From Rosa chinensis (taxonomy: Eukaryota > Streptophyta > Magnoliopsida > Rosales > Rosaceae), in assembly GCF_002994745.2 (NCBI RefSeq), contig NC_037090.1:30238501-30302500 (forward strand): a DNA stretch of 64,000 nucleotides, given 5' to 3'. Positions 22,434 through 35,154 of the stretch are shown here, in pieces (the first letter of the stretch is position 1; the number at the start of each line of letters is the position of its first letter). The notes beneath the pieces are model-generated. The model did no database searches, was not told where the DNA came from, and saw nothing but the letters and a program-made list of their open reading frames with translations. Position numbers and translations under genes: made by a program.

Positions 22434-23654
22434 GTGAACTGTTCAAGTTTTTTTGCAACTGATGGTATTGAGCTTCAGTATTCACTCCCCGGATGTGCTG
22501 TTTTTTTTTTTCTTCACAATGATAACGATTACCAGATATTGTTTAGCGGTGCCAAGATTTACAAGTTGGATTGTGTTGATATTACGGTGTTGAAGAATAG
22601 TGGAAGTTGCAGCAAAAAAGCTTCTATTTCATTTGAAGATAGTTGCTCCGATATTGTGGATGAAGATGATTACCTCACTAAGGCACTTATGACTGAAGTT
22701 TAGAAGTATTACTTGTCGAATGAGTGGTCTAGTTACATTCAATGTGTAGGGCAGAAATTCTGTCACGGTTCCCCTGAGTTTCGAGACAAGCTCAGAAAGT
22801 ATGATGTTGAAGTTGGGTTCAGCTTTGTGTTTATTAGAAATGATTGGGACAAAATTCATGCAGTTTGTTCCAATTGGGGAACAGAAGGATGTGAATAGAA
22901 TGTTCATGGTCATGTATCGCCTGCAAATGGATGCTTTTTTATTGGTGAGTTTAACAATGTCCACTATTGCAAAGGTGTACTTCGGAAGCAAAAACATAAG
23001 CTTTTGGGATCGAAAATGTTCAAGACATGCATTGAAGAGGACATTAGTTATAACTTGTCATTGAAGCCAAGGGAAATTATTTGCAAGTTCAAGTTGGCTT
23101 ATGGGTTTGATATATCATACAAGGTTGCTTGGAAAGCAAAACAGAAGGCTAGGGAAATGATTTATGGTTTTGAAGCTAATTCGTTTAACATGTTAACATG
23201 GTATAGGGAATCTGTTTTTGAGACTAACTGGGGATCTTCTTTAGTTTTGGAAGTTGATCCATTGAGTAATCAGTTTCAGAGGCTTTTCTTAGCTTATGCA
23301 GGCTGTGTTCAAGGCTTTGAATTCTATCTTCCCATATTCTATGTCGATGGGACTAGGCCTGGGCACGGTCCTAGCCCGAGGGTTAATATGTTGAGCCCGG
23401 GACCGAGCCCGAAGTTTTCGAGTCGGTCTCAGATGAAGTTTTCCTGAAGTCTGGACCGGAGAGAGCCCGGACGGAAGTTTTCGGGCCGGGTTTCTCGGGC
23501 TTTCGAGCCTTTTGCACCATCTCTAGATTCGGAATATCCGGTGAAGATCTATCACCGATCCGGCTAGAAACATATCAGCTGATGAAGGAACTTAAGGAAT
23601 TTGAGGAGGTCGAGGAATTTGTCGAAGAAATCCGGCCAAAAACATATTCGTCGG

Positions 23655-23950
23655 GGTTGAGTGGTTAACTGGCTGAGGAGAAAGAAGAAGAAGAAGAAGA
23701 AAGAAGAAGAGATGAGCAAAGTGGTTGACTAGCAGAGGAGAAAGAAGAAGAAGAAGAGAGAAGCAAATTTGGGGTTGAGTGGTTGACTGGCAGAGGAGAG
23801 AGAAGAAGAAAAAGAGGAGAGAAAAGCAAAGTGGTTGACTGGCAGAGGAGAAAGAAGAAGAAGAAGACAAAGAAGAAGAGAAGCAAAGTTGGGGTTGAGT
23901 GGTTGACTGGCAGAGGAGAGAGAAGAAGAAAAAGAGGAGAGAAGAAGACA
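23655..23950. repeat. Minisatellite inside the hAT element
   Basis: Five copies of GGTTGACTGGCAGAGGAG or near variants start at about 23660, 23720, 23780, 23832 and 23900. GAA-rich spacers of variable length separate them. The long ORFs here (for example 23665-24063 on the minus strand) are by-products of this repeat. Confidence 0.85.
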
Positions 23951-24066
23951 GAAGGAGAGAAGAATCGTGCGGCTGAGGATGAAAGAATATTTATATTGGG
24001 GTAAGGAATCACATGTGGTAAGGTGTACAATTCTTGTTCAGACAGCCTATAAATGAACGACATGTG

Positions 24067-24067
<1 letters not shown>

Positions 24068-24099
<32 letters not shown>
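24068..24099. repeat. (TA)n microsatellite in the hAT element
   Basis: About 15 TA dinucleotides near the right end of the element. Confidence 0.95.
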
Positions 24100-24100
<1 letters not shown>

Positions 24101-24350
24101 GGGTTTTTCGGGTTTTCTGATTGGTGGATTTCCAGGCCCGGGACAGGCCCGTTTTTTTCATAAACGGTCCGAGCCTCTCATTTTTCAGTTTTTTTTTAAA
24201 AGCCCGGCCCAAACCCGACGGTCCGGATCGGTCCTGTGCGGGTTTTCAGGTTTCAGGGTTAAAATGCCCAGGCCTAGATGGGACTTTTGGGAAGAGTGTC
24301 TACAAGGGGCAGATTCTTTGTGCAACCGGAAGGAATGGAAATCAAGGTAA

Positions 24351-24640
24351 TTTTCTTATGTTTGTGCTCTTTTATTGCTATTTTAGTTGAAACTGTGGAG
24401 CGGCACGCTCCCGTTGGCAGTACAGCGGCACGTTGCAATTATCTATTGCCCCCAATAAGGGTTTATTGCCCCAAGAAGTTTTTATTTTCTGGTGATTTCT
24501 TTTCCCTTTTTGTATTTTTTATGTTAATTTATTATTGTTTTTGGATTCTTTTTTGTTGAAACTCTGGAGCGGCACGCTCCCGTTGGCAGTACAGTGGCAC
24601 GCTGCAATCATCTATTGCCCCCAATAAACTCACCTCTTTT
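24351..24640 (+). repeat. Left copy of a ~290-bp flank duplication
   Basis: M1 intron sequence from TTTTCTTATGTTTGTGCTC to CTCACCTCTTTTT, repeated at 39229-39522 on the other side of element Z with roughly 3% differences. Each copy holds two sub-repeats beginning GTTGAAACT and carrying GCGGCACGCTCCCGTTGGCAG-like sequence. TTTTCTTAT at 24351-24359 matches the 9-bp target site at the right end of Z. Confidence 0.88.
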
Positions 24641-26216
24641 TACACAAATTTTAACACATCTTGTGAGCCATTGGATTTTAAAATGTTTAATGGTTTAGAT
24701 TTATTGTTTGAATTATGTCAACAACAACAAAATGACGTGGCAAATGACATGGCATTACATTTTCAAATCTAAAATTAAACTTTTATTCATTAAAAGAAAA
24801 AATAAAATTACTATTTAGAAAATCAAAATCAACAAAAACTAAAAACAAATAAAGAGGAAGAAGAATAGCAGAATAAGGAGTACTGTGTACACAATCAAAA
24901 GAAAAAAAAAATAGCAGAAGAACACGCCAAAAACCAAAAGGAATATCGTCTTCTCTAACTTCAAGCTCTCATCGTCCTTTCCAACTCCAAGCTCTCATCT
25001 CCATCCTCCCAATTACTTTGCTAATTGGAACTAAACAATACTTATAATAAGAACACATGTACGTATTTATCTTGTTCTTTTGTTGACACAAAAACAACTA
25101 AATTTAGGGTTTAGACCTAGAATTAGTTGTGAAGTTTATGGTATTCAATTACCTATACTAAACTTGCTAACCAAGCTTGCGTCTGACATTCTTTTCCTAG
25201 CTTTTGCTTCTTCTTCTTCTTTTCTTTCTTTCTTTTGGCAAATCTTCTACCTCAGGGTCGAAAACTTTGATTTTTCCTATCCTCTATTGACCAATATTGG
25301 CGGCTGTGAACTAGAAGAAGTATGTTTAATACAGTTAGCAGCTAAAACAAAAGCATTCCAAACTTTGTCTCATATTCTCCTTTATGACACTATTCCTGCT
25401 CTTAGTTAGATTAGTTATAACTTTACTTGTTAAGCAGATTTCTTGCTTTTGTATCTTTGCTTTCAGTTTGTTCGGTACGTTTCTTGGTTTTTAATGAATT
25501 CATCCCTTGTATAAAAAAAAAGGAACTTATAACTCTGAACTTTCTGATATAGAAAACAATTTGCTTCCCAACAAGGGGCTAATTTAACTTCTTTGGCATT
25601 GATGATCAATGTTTAAAAGATGCAGAGACATTACTCTAACTACTTGGCATTGATGTTCATAACGAATCCAAATTATATTATATGATTGTATGACCTGTGC
25701 TACCTTATTGCAACTGGAGTAGGAATTATAGCAGTGTCCCTTAATTATCATGCCACATAGATCATAGTAACAAGAGCCAACTTTTTCTAGAGATTTTCAT
25801 GGTAACCTAAATAGCATAATCAAATAGCAGCTTGGTAATATAGTTATGCTTACAGATATATGTTTACTCATTACTTCTATATGATGACCAACAAACAAAA
25901 TATAAATTACATGTGTTTGGTATGGTGTTTCCTTCTGTTTTTCAGATTATTACGAATAGAAGTCATGTTAATTTATGCTTTTCACTTAGCAATTGCTTTA
26001 TCTATGCATATCCCCCCCACCCCCCAAAATCTTGTTAGCAATTGCTTCATCACCTTTTTTTTTAGTTGGCCTTGATGGACTTAACTTCAAAAGATTGCAA
26101 TGTTGGATCCTCATTGAACCAAGTTACAAGCGATGAAGCAGCTAGTCACCATTCTCCAGAGAAAAATGTTCAAAAATTAAAATCACCTTATGTGGGAATG
26201 TTTTTTTGAAACATTG

Positions 26217-27482
26217 TGAGGATCCTAGAGGGAGCCTAGAGGGGGGTGAATAGGCTCACAACCAATTTTTTCGTTCATAAACTTTCTCAGGGATTGCAAC
26301 AGGGTGATCAATCCTGAGAGCTGATATTGAACAGAATGTATTGAACAATCAAACAAATAAACTAAAGCATTAAAGAACACAGATTTTTGTTAACGCAGTA
26401 AACACCCTATCGAGGGAGAAACATCTGCGTGGCCTTTACTGTTGAAAGACCAAAACCAAATCACTAAAGAAAAACAAATTACAAGTTTACAACACAGGGA
26501 TTGAACTGGATGCGGCAATCCTTCCTAGACTGACTCACTAGGCTGTGGTAATAACTCCTTGCTAATTGTTTATACAAGTGATACACTTTGAAATCCCAGC
26601 TATGAAACAAGCTATGAACGCAGCAAGTCCTTCTTGGAGATTTCACCTTTGAAGTTTGCAATACCCAACTGAACTCATGGGATGCAAGAAATGAATATGC
26701 ATGAATGGTTTTGTGTTTTTCAAATTGTTTTCAACATGGAACAAGACATTTTTGAAAAGCAGAAAACCAAAGAGATAAACTCTTGATAAACAAAGGGACT
26801 GAAACACAAAAGTATTTTCAATCCCCGAATAGGAACAGAGAACCCATATATATAGAGTATGAAGAGGAAGGTAGGTTCACTCAAAAAACCCCTTAATCTC
26901 AATTGGAGTAGGTAAACCCATACCCATAATTTCAGATTGCCCATGTAAACCCATGCTCCTAATTTCAATTGGGAATACCAATTCAAGAACCCAAAACACT
27001 CAAGCTCCATAATCAAAACTGATACTAGAAGGGAACCCATGAAAAACCCATGGTTTTGTGAAAGAGATGCCATGCATGAGCTTACCGGAGCCAAGATGAA
27101 GATGGGTCTTCTTTTGATCTTCAAGATTTAAGCTTGATCTTGGACAAGATAGCAATATGAGATGGGATTGGGAACCACGACAACAAGGCAGCAAACTGAG
27201 ATGAGGTTGCAAGTTGTAATTGAACTATATTCTTCAAAGATGGTCTTTGGCTTTCGAGAGCAAGGCAGCCACACAAAAGAAACAATTGCAATTAAACAAT
27301 TATGCTAAGATGGGGAAGCTGACAGCAAAACTGATCTTCCAGTCTTCACATGGGTCTTTGACAGCAAGACAACAAAGTCAACTACAACAAATGTATTTAA
27401 ACATGTATGGGCTTGGGCTGCAACCTTGGGCTTCTTAAGGAGTAGAGATTTGTGAAGAAGGAATGCCAACACTATACTAACA
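26217..27482 (-). repeat. 3' LTR of the copia element
   Basis: 1266 bp with TG...CA ends on the minus strand. The 134-residue minus-strand ORF inside (26720-27124) recurs identically in the other LTR and is not a gene. Confidence 0.95.
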
Positions 27483-27494
27483 ATCTCCCCCTTT
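27483..27494 (-). other. Polypurine tract of the copia element
   Basis: On the minus strand AAAGGGGGAGAT directly precedes the 3' LTR, where plus-strand DNA synthesis is primed. The following 27495-28900 is noncoding spacer with no ORF I can assign. Confidence 0.85.
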
Positions 27495-28900
27495 GGCATT
27501 CCTAAACAAAACATTACTTTGCAACACAAGACTAGCCTAATACTTAGACAACAGCTGCAAACCGAGCCTGAAACAATTGCACAAGAAATACCAAGTGAAG
27601 CATGGGCAATTAAGGCACAAGAAAAACAATGCAGCCAAGCAAAGCATTTTAAGATCACATGAAGCATTAGCAATAAGGAACAGCCACAAAGGCACCTAAT
27701 ACTTCTCCCCCTTTTTGTCTAGGAATGACAAAGGGAAAATGCTATCAACAAGAACAGAAAACATCCATTCAAGAGTACAAAATCTGCAGAAAAATGCAAA
27801 TGGCCAGCTTGGATAACATTTTTGAACTAACAACCTTCAATTTTGAAGAGCACAAGGAAGACCACATGTATCAATGAATACTCCCCCTCAATATATGCAG
27901 CGGATTATTGAGAATTAAAAAATGCAAGCAAGCAAGGATGAAGGACATAGTCAATCCTAGATTTTTCTTGACAAGTCAGGCAAAGAGCCACAGAGGATTG
28001 CAGAGCACATTTGAATCCCTCCAGATCCCACAAAGAAACTCAAGACAATTTGACAGTTCCTTTTTGTAAACACAGCTCAAAGATGACTTGTAGCATTTCA
28101 TGATTCTTGAATTGTTGAGAAACTTGAGCTAAAACATCCAAGGGATAAGAATTGATACACAAGAGATTACAAAGGAATGAGATGAAATCCTATTTGAGTT
28201 TATTGATCCTTATCACTCCAGATTTTATTTTTATTTTTTTTATTTTTTATTTATTTAGCTCATAATCATTGGCTTTGTTAAGCTTGAGCTTTCCGAAGTA
28301 AACCATATTTTTGACCCATGTAACAAGTCTTATGTCAATGGCTCTCAAACCAGTTGGTTTTAAGGCATTAAGTGTAACAAGGACACTCCTAAGGACATAT
28401 CAACTCGAGTCAAAAAGAGGATGTCAAACAAGAAAATACCACCGGGGTGACCAAACCATTCCCTTTTCTTCCCAATCCTCATATCGTTCACCACGACCGA
28501 GGCCCGTTTACTTTGGGAATAGCCTGGCCAAGCTTCTCTAAACATTTTCATGAAGAAGCATAAACTACTCATCTCAAACCATCATAAAAACTGAGCACAA
28601 AATAAAACCCCACAAGAGATTTTGGTGCAAGAGTTTAAGATAATAGACTTTTCAAACAAAAACGAGCAGTGAACAATAGAAAGCTGATGCAAAGAGTCTT
28701 GAGAACCTTGAGTGACCAAGGAAGAAGAAATGATGAACAAACTATCCTCTGATCTTAGATCAAGACATGATCAGTATTTTCCAGGATTGAAACAATGCAT
28801 GCAATCCCCAAAGGAAATTAAACACTTATTTTTCACAACCTATATTAAATGCAGCACACAAAATATACAACACACAACTTGCGTATATGAGTGAGAATAT

Positions 28901-30600
28901 TCAGGCAGTAGGACATACACCAATAGACTTCATAAGAGACTCAAAACGAAGGTTGTCTAAGGGTTTTGTAAACAAATCAGCCAATTGATTTTCAGTGGGA
29001 ATGAATTCCAACTCAAGGATATTTGCATCAACAAGATCACGAATGAAATGATATCGAATATCAATATGCTTTGTGCGTGAGTGCTGAACAGGATTCTTAG
29101 AGATGTTAATGGCACTAGTGTTGTCACAAAATATTGACAACTTACCTTGAGGGAAACCATAGTCGTTCAACATTTGTTTCATCCATAACATTTGGGTGCA
29201 ACAACTACCAGCTGCAATGTACTCGGCTTCGGCAGTTGAGAGAGACACACAGTTTTGCTTCTTGCTATGCCATGAAACAAGATTGTTTCCCACAAAGAAA
29301 CATCCACCCGAGGTGCTTCTTCGATCATCCACATTTCCTGCCCAATCTGAGTCAGTATAACCTGCAATCTCAACATTGGAATCAAAGGTGTACACCACCC
29401 CATAGTTAGAAGTTCCAGAAACATATCTAATGATGCGTTTAACAGCCTTTAGATGTGATTCCTTAGGATTAGCTTGATATCTAGCACAAACACCAACACT
29501 AAAAGAAATATCGGGTCTACTAGCAGTAAGGTACAACAAGCTTCCTATCATGCTTCTATACAAGGTTTGATCAACACTTATTCCAGTCAAATCCACATCA
29601 AGTTTTGAACTAGTTCCCATGGGATTTCGGACAGCAGTAGCAGCATCCAAACCAAACTTTTTCACAAGGTCATTGGCATATTTGGTTTGAGAGATGTAGA
29701 GACCATCACTCCTTTGTTGGACTTGCAGACCAAGAAAATAATTCAATTTGCCACACAAACTCATTTCAAACTCATTTTTCATGATATTAGTGAATTCTTC
29801 AATCAATGAATCTGAAGTTGAACCAAAAACAATGTCATCCACATAGACTTGAGCAAGAATTAAATGATGAGAAGTTCTTTTTACAAACAAAGTTTTGTCA
29901 ATTGAACCTCTAACATAGCCTTTATCCAAAAGATGAGAGGAAAGTCTCTCATACCAAGCTCTAGGGGCTTGTTTCAGCCCATAGAGAGCTTTCTTAAGTC
30001 TATACACATGGTCGGGATGGATAGGATCTATGAATCCTGCAGGTTGTTCAACATACACTTCTTCTTGAAGAACACCATTTAAAAACGCACTTTTCACATC
30101 CATTTGATAAAGAGTAAACCTCAAATGACATGCAATGGCAAAGAGAAGACGAACAGATTCAAGCCTTGCAACGGGGGCAAAGGTTTCATCAAAATCAAGA
30201 CCTTCAACTTGAGAATACCCTTGAGCAACAAGCCTTGCTTTGTTGCGGGTAATCTGACCCTTTTCATCAGATTTTTTTTTGAAAATCCATTTTGTTCCAA
30301 TGACATTTGAAGAGTCCGGTCTAGGAACCAAATACCACACATCATTTCTAGCAAATTGACTCAATTCATCTTGCATGGCATTTATCCAATTAACATCACA
30401 CAAAGCCTCTTTAGCATTTTTAGGTTCTATAACAGAAACAAAACCATAAAATGTAATGATGCTAATATCTTCTTGATGCTTTGCAATGAAGCATGAAAGA
30501 ATAGAGAGATTGTTTACAGCCCTTCTTGCTTGTCTCCTTGTTTTTAAACCATCATTCAAATCACCAATGATGTCAGAAGAGGAATGATCCTTGTGCACTT
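28901..30600 (-). pseudogene. Copia reverse transcriptase and RNase H
   Basis: About 565 residues, in the order RT then RNase H. The RT shows [44 protein letters not shown] and the catalytic YVDDIVFGS (residue ~250). The RNase H part has [18 protein letters not shown] and FCDNTSAI, and the end has [12 protein letters not shown] and ADLFTKPL. The frame is open to the TAG at 28901. It is shifted by one base relative to the upstream integrase frame near 30720, so the natural polyprotein is broken there. Confidence 0.92.
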
Positions 30601-30651
30601 GCTGCTGTCCAGTTCTGTAAACAGGCTGGATTGCAGAGGTATCATCAATCC

Positions 30652-32835
30652 CTACTGAAGCTTCCTCATCTTCTTGGCCTTCAACAACAACTTCATCATT
30701 CTTTTCCTTATCGAAAAGTACTGATCAAAACTTATACAAGGAGTATGTGAGAGCACAATTGAGTCATCAATAGAGATATTAATGGTTTCCATCACAGAAC
30801 AAGTTCTCTTGTTATACACCCTATAAGCTCTACTATTCAATGAGTAACCAAGAAAGACTCCTTTGTCACTTTTAGCATCAAATTTGGCAAGATATTCTCT
30901 ATCCCTATAGATGTAACAAGGGCTACCAAACACTCTCAAATGGCTCACATTTGGTTTCTTTCCTTTCAAAATCTCATAAGGAGTTTTTTCAGTTCCCGGT
31001 CTAAAGATGACTCTATTGATGGTATAGCAAGCATTGCTAATCGCTTCTGCCCAAAAAGTATGAGCAAGACCAGCAGAGTTTAACATAACTCTTCCCATTT
31101 CAATTAAAACCCTGTTTTTCCTTTCCACAACACCATTTTGTTGAGGAGTTATGGGAGCCGAGAACTCATGCTTAATTCCCATATCATTACAAAACTCATC
31201 AAATGAAGCATTTTCAAATTCAGTTCCATGATCAGTTCTAAGTCTTACAATGCATTTATTTGAAGAGTATTGCTCATTTGAAATCATTTTGCACAAGTTT
31301 TGAAAGTTGTCAAAAGCATCAGATTTTTCACTCAAGAATTTCACCCAAGTGAACCTAGAAAAATCATCGACTAGAACAAGCAAGTACTTCTTACCACCTA
31401 ATCTTTTGGTTTGAACAGGTCCAACCAGATCCATATGCATTAAATCCAAAGGATGTGAAGTAGACATAGAATTAATGACCCTATGTGAGGAACGAGTTTG
31501 CTTACCAAGCTTGCAACCCTCACACATACCGGTTGGTTTCCCACTCAATTTGGGCAAACCCCTTACCCCTTCTTTGGTGGAGAGCTTCACCAAGTCTTGG
31601 TAGTTCACATGGCAGAGCCATCTATGCCAAAGATTGAGAGTATCTTCAGTCGAGGAGGAACTAAGACAAATCTGAGAAGAAGCAGAATCATTAGCATTAA
31701 CACAATAACAATGATTTTTGGACCGTAGTCCACCCATAACACTCTTACCCTTACCATCGAGAACAAGACATCTCAGCTTATTGAATCTAACCTCTTCAAA
31801 GTCATCACTCAATTGACTCACACTAATAAGATTAGCTTGGAGTCCTTCAACATACAACACATTTTTTAAATTTGGGATACCTGGAGCAGTTACAATCCCT
31901 TTTCCCACAACCTTTGCTTTCTTTCCTTCACCAAAAGTGACAGAACCACTGATAGCCTCATCATAGAAGGATGAGAACCAGTTTTTATCACCTGTCATGT
32001 GCCTAGAGCACCCACTATCCAAATACCAAGTATCAGCTCTTCTAGACGAAAGAGCAGTAAGAGCAACCAAACATGTAGCAATGGAGTCATTTTCTTCAAC
32101 GTGTGAGAAACAACAAGAGGATAGAAGACACATTTCAGAAGGTTCAAAATCAGTTCCACAAATGTCAAAGGGCTTAAAATCAATAGAGGCAAGTGGATGA
32201 AATGACTTATTTTTCTTTGCCCAAACAACTTTTTCTTTTCTCGGGATTGCAACAAGTTTAGCAATCCTTCCAAATTCTTTCAAAGATTTTTCCAAAGTTG
32301 ACTGTAAAGAAAGAAACAAAGAGTTTTCATGAGACTTTGTAGACTTTTGAGGACCATTTCTGAGTTTATGACACCTTGGTCTAATGTGTCCAGAGATACC
32401 ACAATGGTGACAAATGGGAATGAATCTTTTGGATGACTTAGGGACATTTTCTTTAGGCAACAATTTACTTTTCACAAAAATAGTTGGCCTTTCTGAGGAG
32501 CTTTCTCCAGAATGAAAACCAAGACCCTTTTTATCCCTATCAATTTTGCCCATTCCAATCATTTTGGAAACTTTATCAGATCCAATAGAAAATTTTGAAA
32601 ACTTTTCTTGAGAATCACGTAAAGATTTTTCAAGAGAGATTTTTTCAGAAGTTAGAGAATTGACTAACCTGATTTGAGCATTCAAGTTCTCTTGCAGAGT
32701 CTCCACTTGACTTACCAAGGCATTTCTTTCAAATTCCCACTTCTTCTTGCAGGATTGCAACTTCTCTGCTATCCCAGTTTTTTCTTTTTCACAAGAAGCA
32801 AGTTGATCCTTCAATTCCTCAGTCTTTCCAATCAT
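30652..32835 (-). pseudogene. Copia gag C-terminus, protease and integrase
   Basis: This frame begins with a coiled-coil-like stretch (residues ~5-80), then a CCHC zinc knuckle CHHCGISGHIRPRC (~142-155). The aspartic protease has WYLDSGCSRHMTG (~272). The GAG-pre-integrase domain has LWHRWLCHV and CEGCKLGK. The integrase core has HMDLVGP (~468), RTDHGTEFEN (~531) and NGVVERKN (~567), the D,D,E residues. It is separated from the upstream gag part by a single in-frame TAA (32842-32844). It runs out of frame near 30720. Confidence 0.92.
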
Positions 32836-32841
32836 TATTTT

Positions 32842-33216
32842 TTAGGCTTTGTACAGCTGCTGGAACTTGTTAGTGGCTACCTCCTCAGAGTGCTCATCAT
32901 CATCAGATTCATTTGAGGACTCATTTTGGGTGGTAGCAACAAGAGCAACATTCTCCTCTTCATGGTCGGACTGAGTTTCCGATTCACTATCACTCCAAGA
33001 GGTTTTAAAAGCTCTATTTGATTGAGACTTAAATTTTTTGTTTGCACAATCAGCAGCAAGATGACCATATCCTTGACACTCAAAACATTTTGGTTTTTCA
33101 CCAAAAGACTTCTTTTGAAAAAACTTTGAGGACTTTGAGTATTTGTCATTTGAAACATCATCATTTTGATTTCTTTTGGAAGAAGTAGAACCAGAAAAAT
33201 TTCTAGAGCTAGAAGA
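32842..33216 (-). pseudogene. Copia gag middle part with zinc knuckle
   Basis: It contains CFECQGYGHLAADC (CCHC) and an acidic Ser/Glu-rich tail. The 5' side is cut by the solo LTR at 33217. Across the insertion the frame continues into the LKSGRSP end of the upstream gag part if one target duplication is removed. Confidence 0.88.
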
Positions 33217-35149
33217 TGATAGGAGCATTTTAATGCGACGTTTTAACTGTTATTTCCCTATATTTTCTGCGTTATTTCCTTAATAAAACTCTGTTTAGGA
33301 AAGTTTCCATTCTTCGAATGGGAAAGTTCCTAATTGTAGAAAGTTTCCGTTTTGTAGTTTCTATTTTCCCTTTTTAGAAAGTTTCCATTTTAGTTTAAGA
33401 AAGTTTCCATTTCTTATTTTAGAAAGCTTCTATTTTCAGGTTTTTGGAATAAATAAGCTGAATTGAGTTCATAAATGGAACGAGAAGCTTCATGAAGATG
33501 ACATGGAAAAACAAGGTGACAATGTGGGAATTAAAGATGATTGATTGAGGATTTCAAGGAGAGATTTTCTTGGGAGACTTTTATGGAAAGAAATATTGTT
33601 GGAGGAATAATTTGGTGTGATTGCCAACGTGAAAATCAGAAATAATCAAGGAGATGACGCCAAGAGAGATTCAAGGGAGATATTTATGGAAGGAAAATAT
33701 GTGTGCACCAAGGAAAAGCTAAAAAGGCGTCTAGATTCATCCCTAAATTCCCTAAAGGAATGTTAGCCGAAATTCATGAAGAAAATCAGAATAATTTCAA
33801 GGAAATTCGGCAATTAAATATTAGGGGAGTTATTTTAGAGAATTTTGATTGGTTGGAACACATCACAAGACTTACTTGGCATTCTATGATTGGTTGGACC
33901 ACATCACAAGCTTACTTGGCGAATTATCATTGGTTGAAGCTATGTGGAAAATTCTGATTGCTTTGTGAACCCTAGCCGTGCTCCTATATATACCCACCTC
34001 TTTGACGCTGAGAGGGGTTCCTCTTCATATACAATTTACACTTTAGAAAAAAATCAGAAAATCTTCTTAGCATAGCCGTGAGTTTCTCCATCCTCTAGTC
34101 ATCTCCACGAGTTCAAGCAAGGCCAAGGGAGAAGAAGCACAGCCGTGAGCATCCATCACCCATCTCCAACCTTGAAGCTTGCTTTCGAGATTCAAGAGAC
34201 CACCACATCAATCGTTCATCACCATCTCCATCTCACGGTGTAATCTGATTCTCCTTTGTAACCTTTGCTTTGAATTTCGTTGGTTATGATGAACTAGTTG
34301 ACATATGTGTTTGAACAAATATTAATTTCTGGAATTTTTATGATTAATTGAGAATTTTCAGATTCATATTATTGTGATTCGAGAGTTGCTTATGTGGGTT
34401 TGTTTAATTAAATTTGCGTTATAGATAACTTTTGTATTTTAATCTTATGTGGTTGCAAACACTTAGGGTTTCGATATAATTGGTGCTAGGTTTAAGAACA
34501 TGAAATCGACTTTTCGTTTTGTGTAAACTTGAATCAAAGTAGTAAAGGTTTTGTACAAAGATCGAATTTAATTAACGAGGATTGCAATTAGGTGGACTTT
34601 TCCATACTAAGTTGTACACTTGAGTTGATAGCCTTTCTCTATGTGTAATGCGTTAAACATGACATGATTGACTAGCTTTCTAGGGTTTGATTGCATGTTT
34701 GATAGGATTAATCTAGGTGCTTTCGCTTAGGTTAATTTGCATTGAAAAGTAAAAAATGGGAATTCATTTGCTTTCGAATGTTTCACATGATCAACTCCTT
34801 TCTCATGACTTAGATGAACAATATTAGGGTTTGAATCAATTTTAATCATATGTTTCGATTTTGATCTTTGTTCTCTCATTCCATTCGTATTTTTATGTTT
34901 TTGCATTTTAATTGTTTTGTTAACTTAGTTTTATTTTCAAAAAACCAAAAACAAAATCCCCCCTTTTCGTGTACAATGTTTATAGTTGTGAATATCTTTG
35001 TGAATATTATACTTTGCTTTAATTTTAATTGTTTAATTGTTTGACAATGACAAGTGTACCCTCAATCCCCGGAATAGAACGATCCCTATTTATTACGTAC
35101 TACTAATGACATTTCAGGGTTAAATTATGCACTTGCTCAAAGCGTATCA
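33217..35149 (+). mobile_element. Solo LTR, 1933 bp, probably Ty3/gypsy Athila/Tat type
   Basis: It begins TGATAGGAGC and ends GCGTATCA, and a perfect 5-bp duplication GAAGA lies at 33212-33216 and 35150-35154. There is no internal region. A TATATATACCC box lies at about 33987. TGATA...TATCA ends and a terminal AAAGCGTATCA are familiar from Athila/Ogre-type LTRs. The ORF at 33703-33957 matches nothing. The repeated GAAAGTTTCC phrases at 33300-33430 are a feature of this LTR. Confidence 0.85.
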
Positions 35150-35154
35150 GAAGA

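Larger units (their letters stand above)
23354..24276. mobile_element. Non-autonomous hAT element, 923 bp
   Basis: Ends are TAGGCCTGGGCA and TGCCCAGGCCTA. A perfect 8-bp target duplication, GATGGGAC, lies at 23346-23353 and 24277-24284. Eight base pairs and this terminus fit the hAT superfamily. Removing the element and one duplication restores the VDGT codons of the MULE transposase. No transposase ORF is inside. Confidence 0.93.

Noticed and set aside
23592..24063. Overlapping Ser/Leu/Phe-rich ORFs on the minus strand
   Set aside because: They are the antisense of the GAA-rich minisatellite in the hAT element.
26720..27124. 134-residue ORF, also at 36491-36895
   Set aside because: It lies wholly inside the copia LTRs and is present in both; there is no known domain and it is most likely chance.
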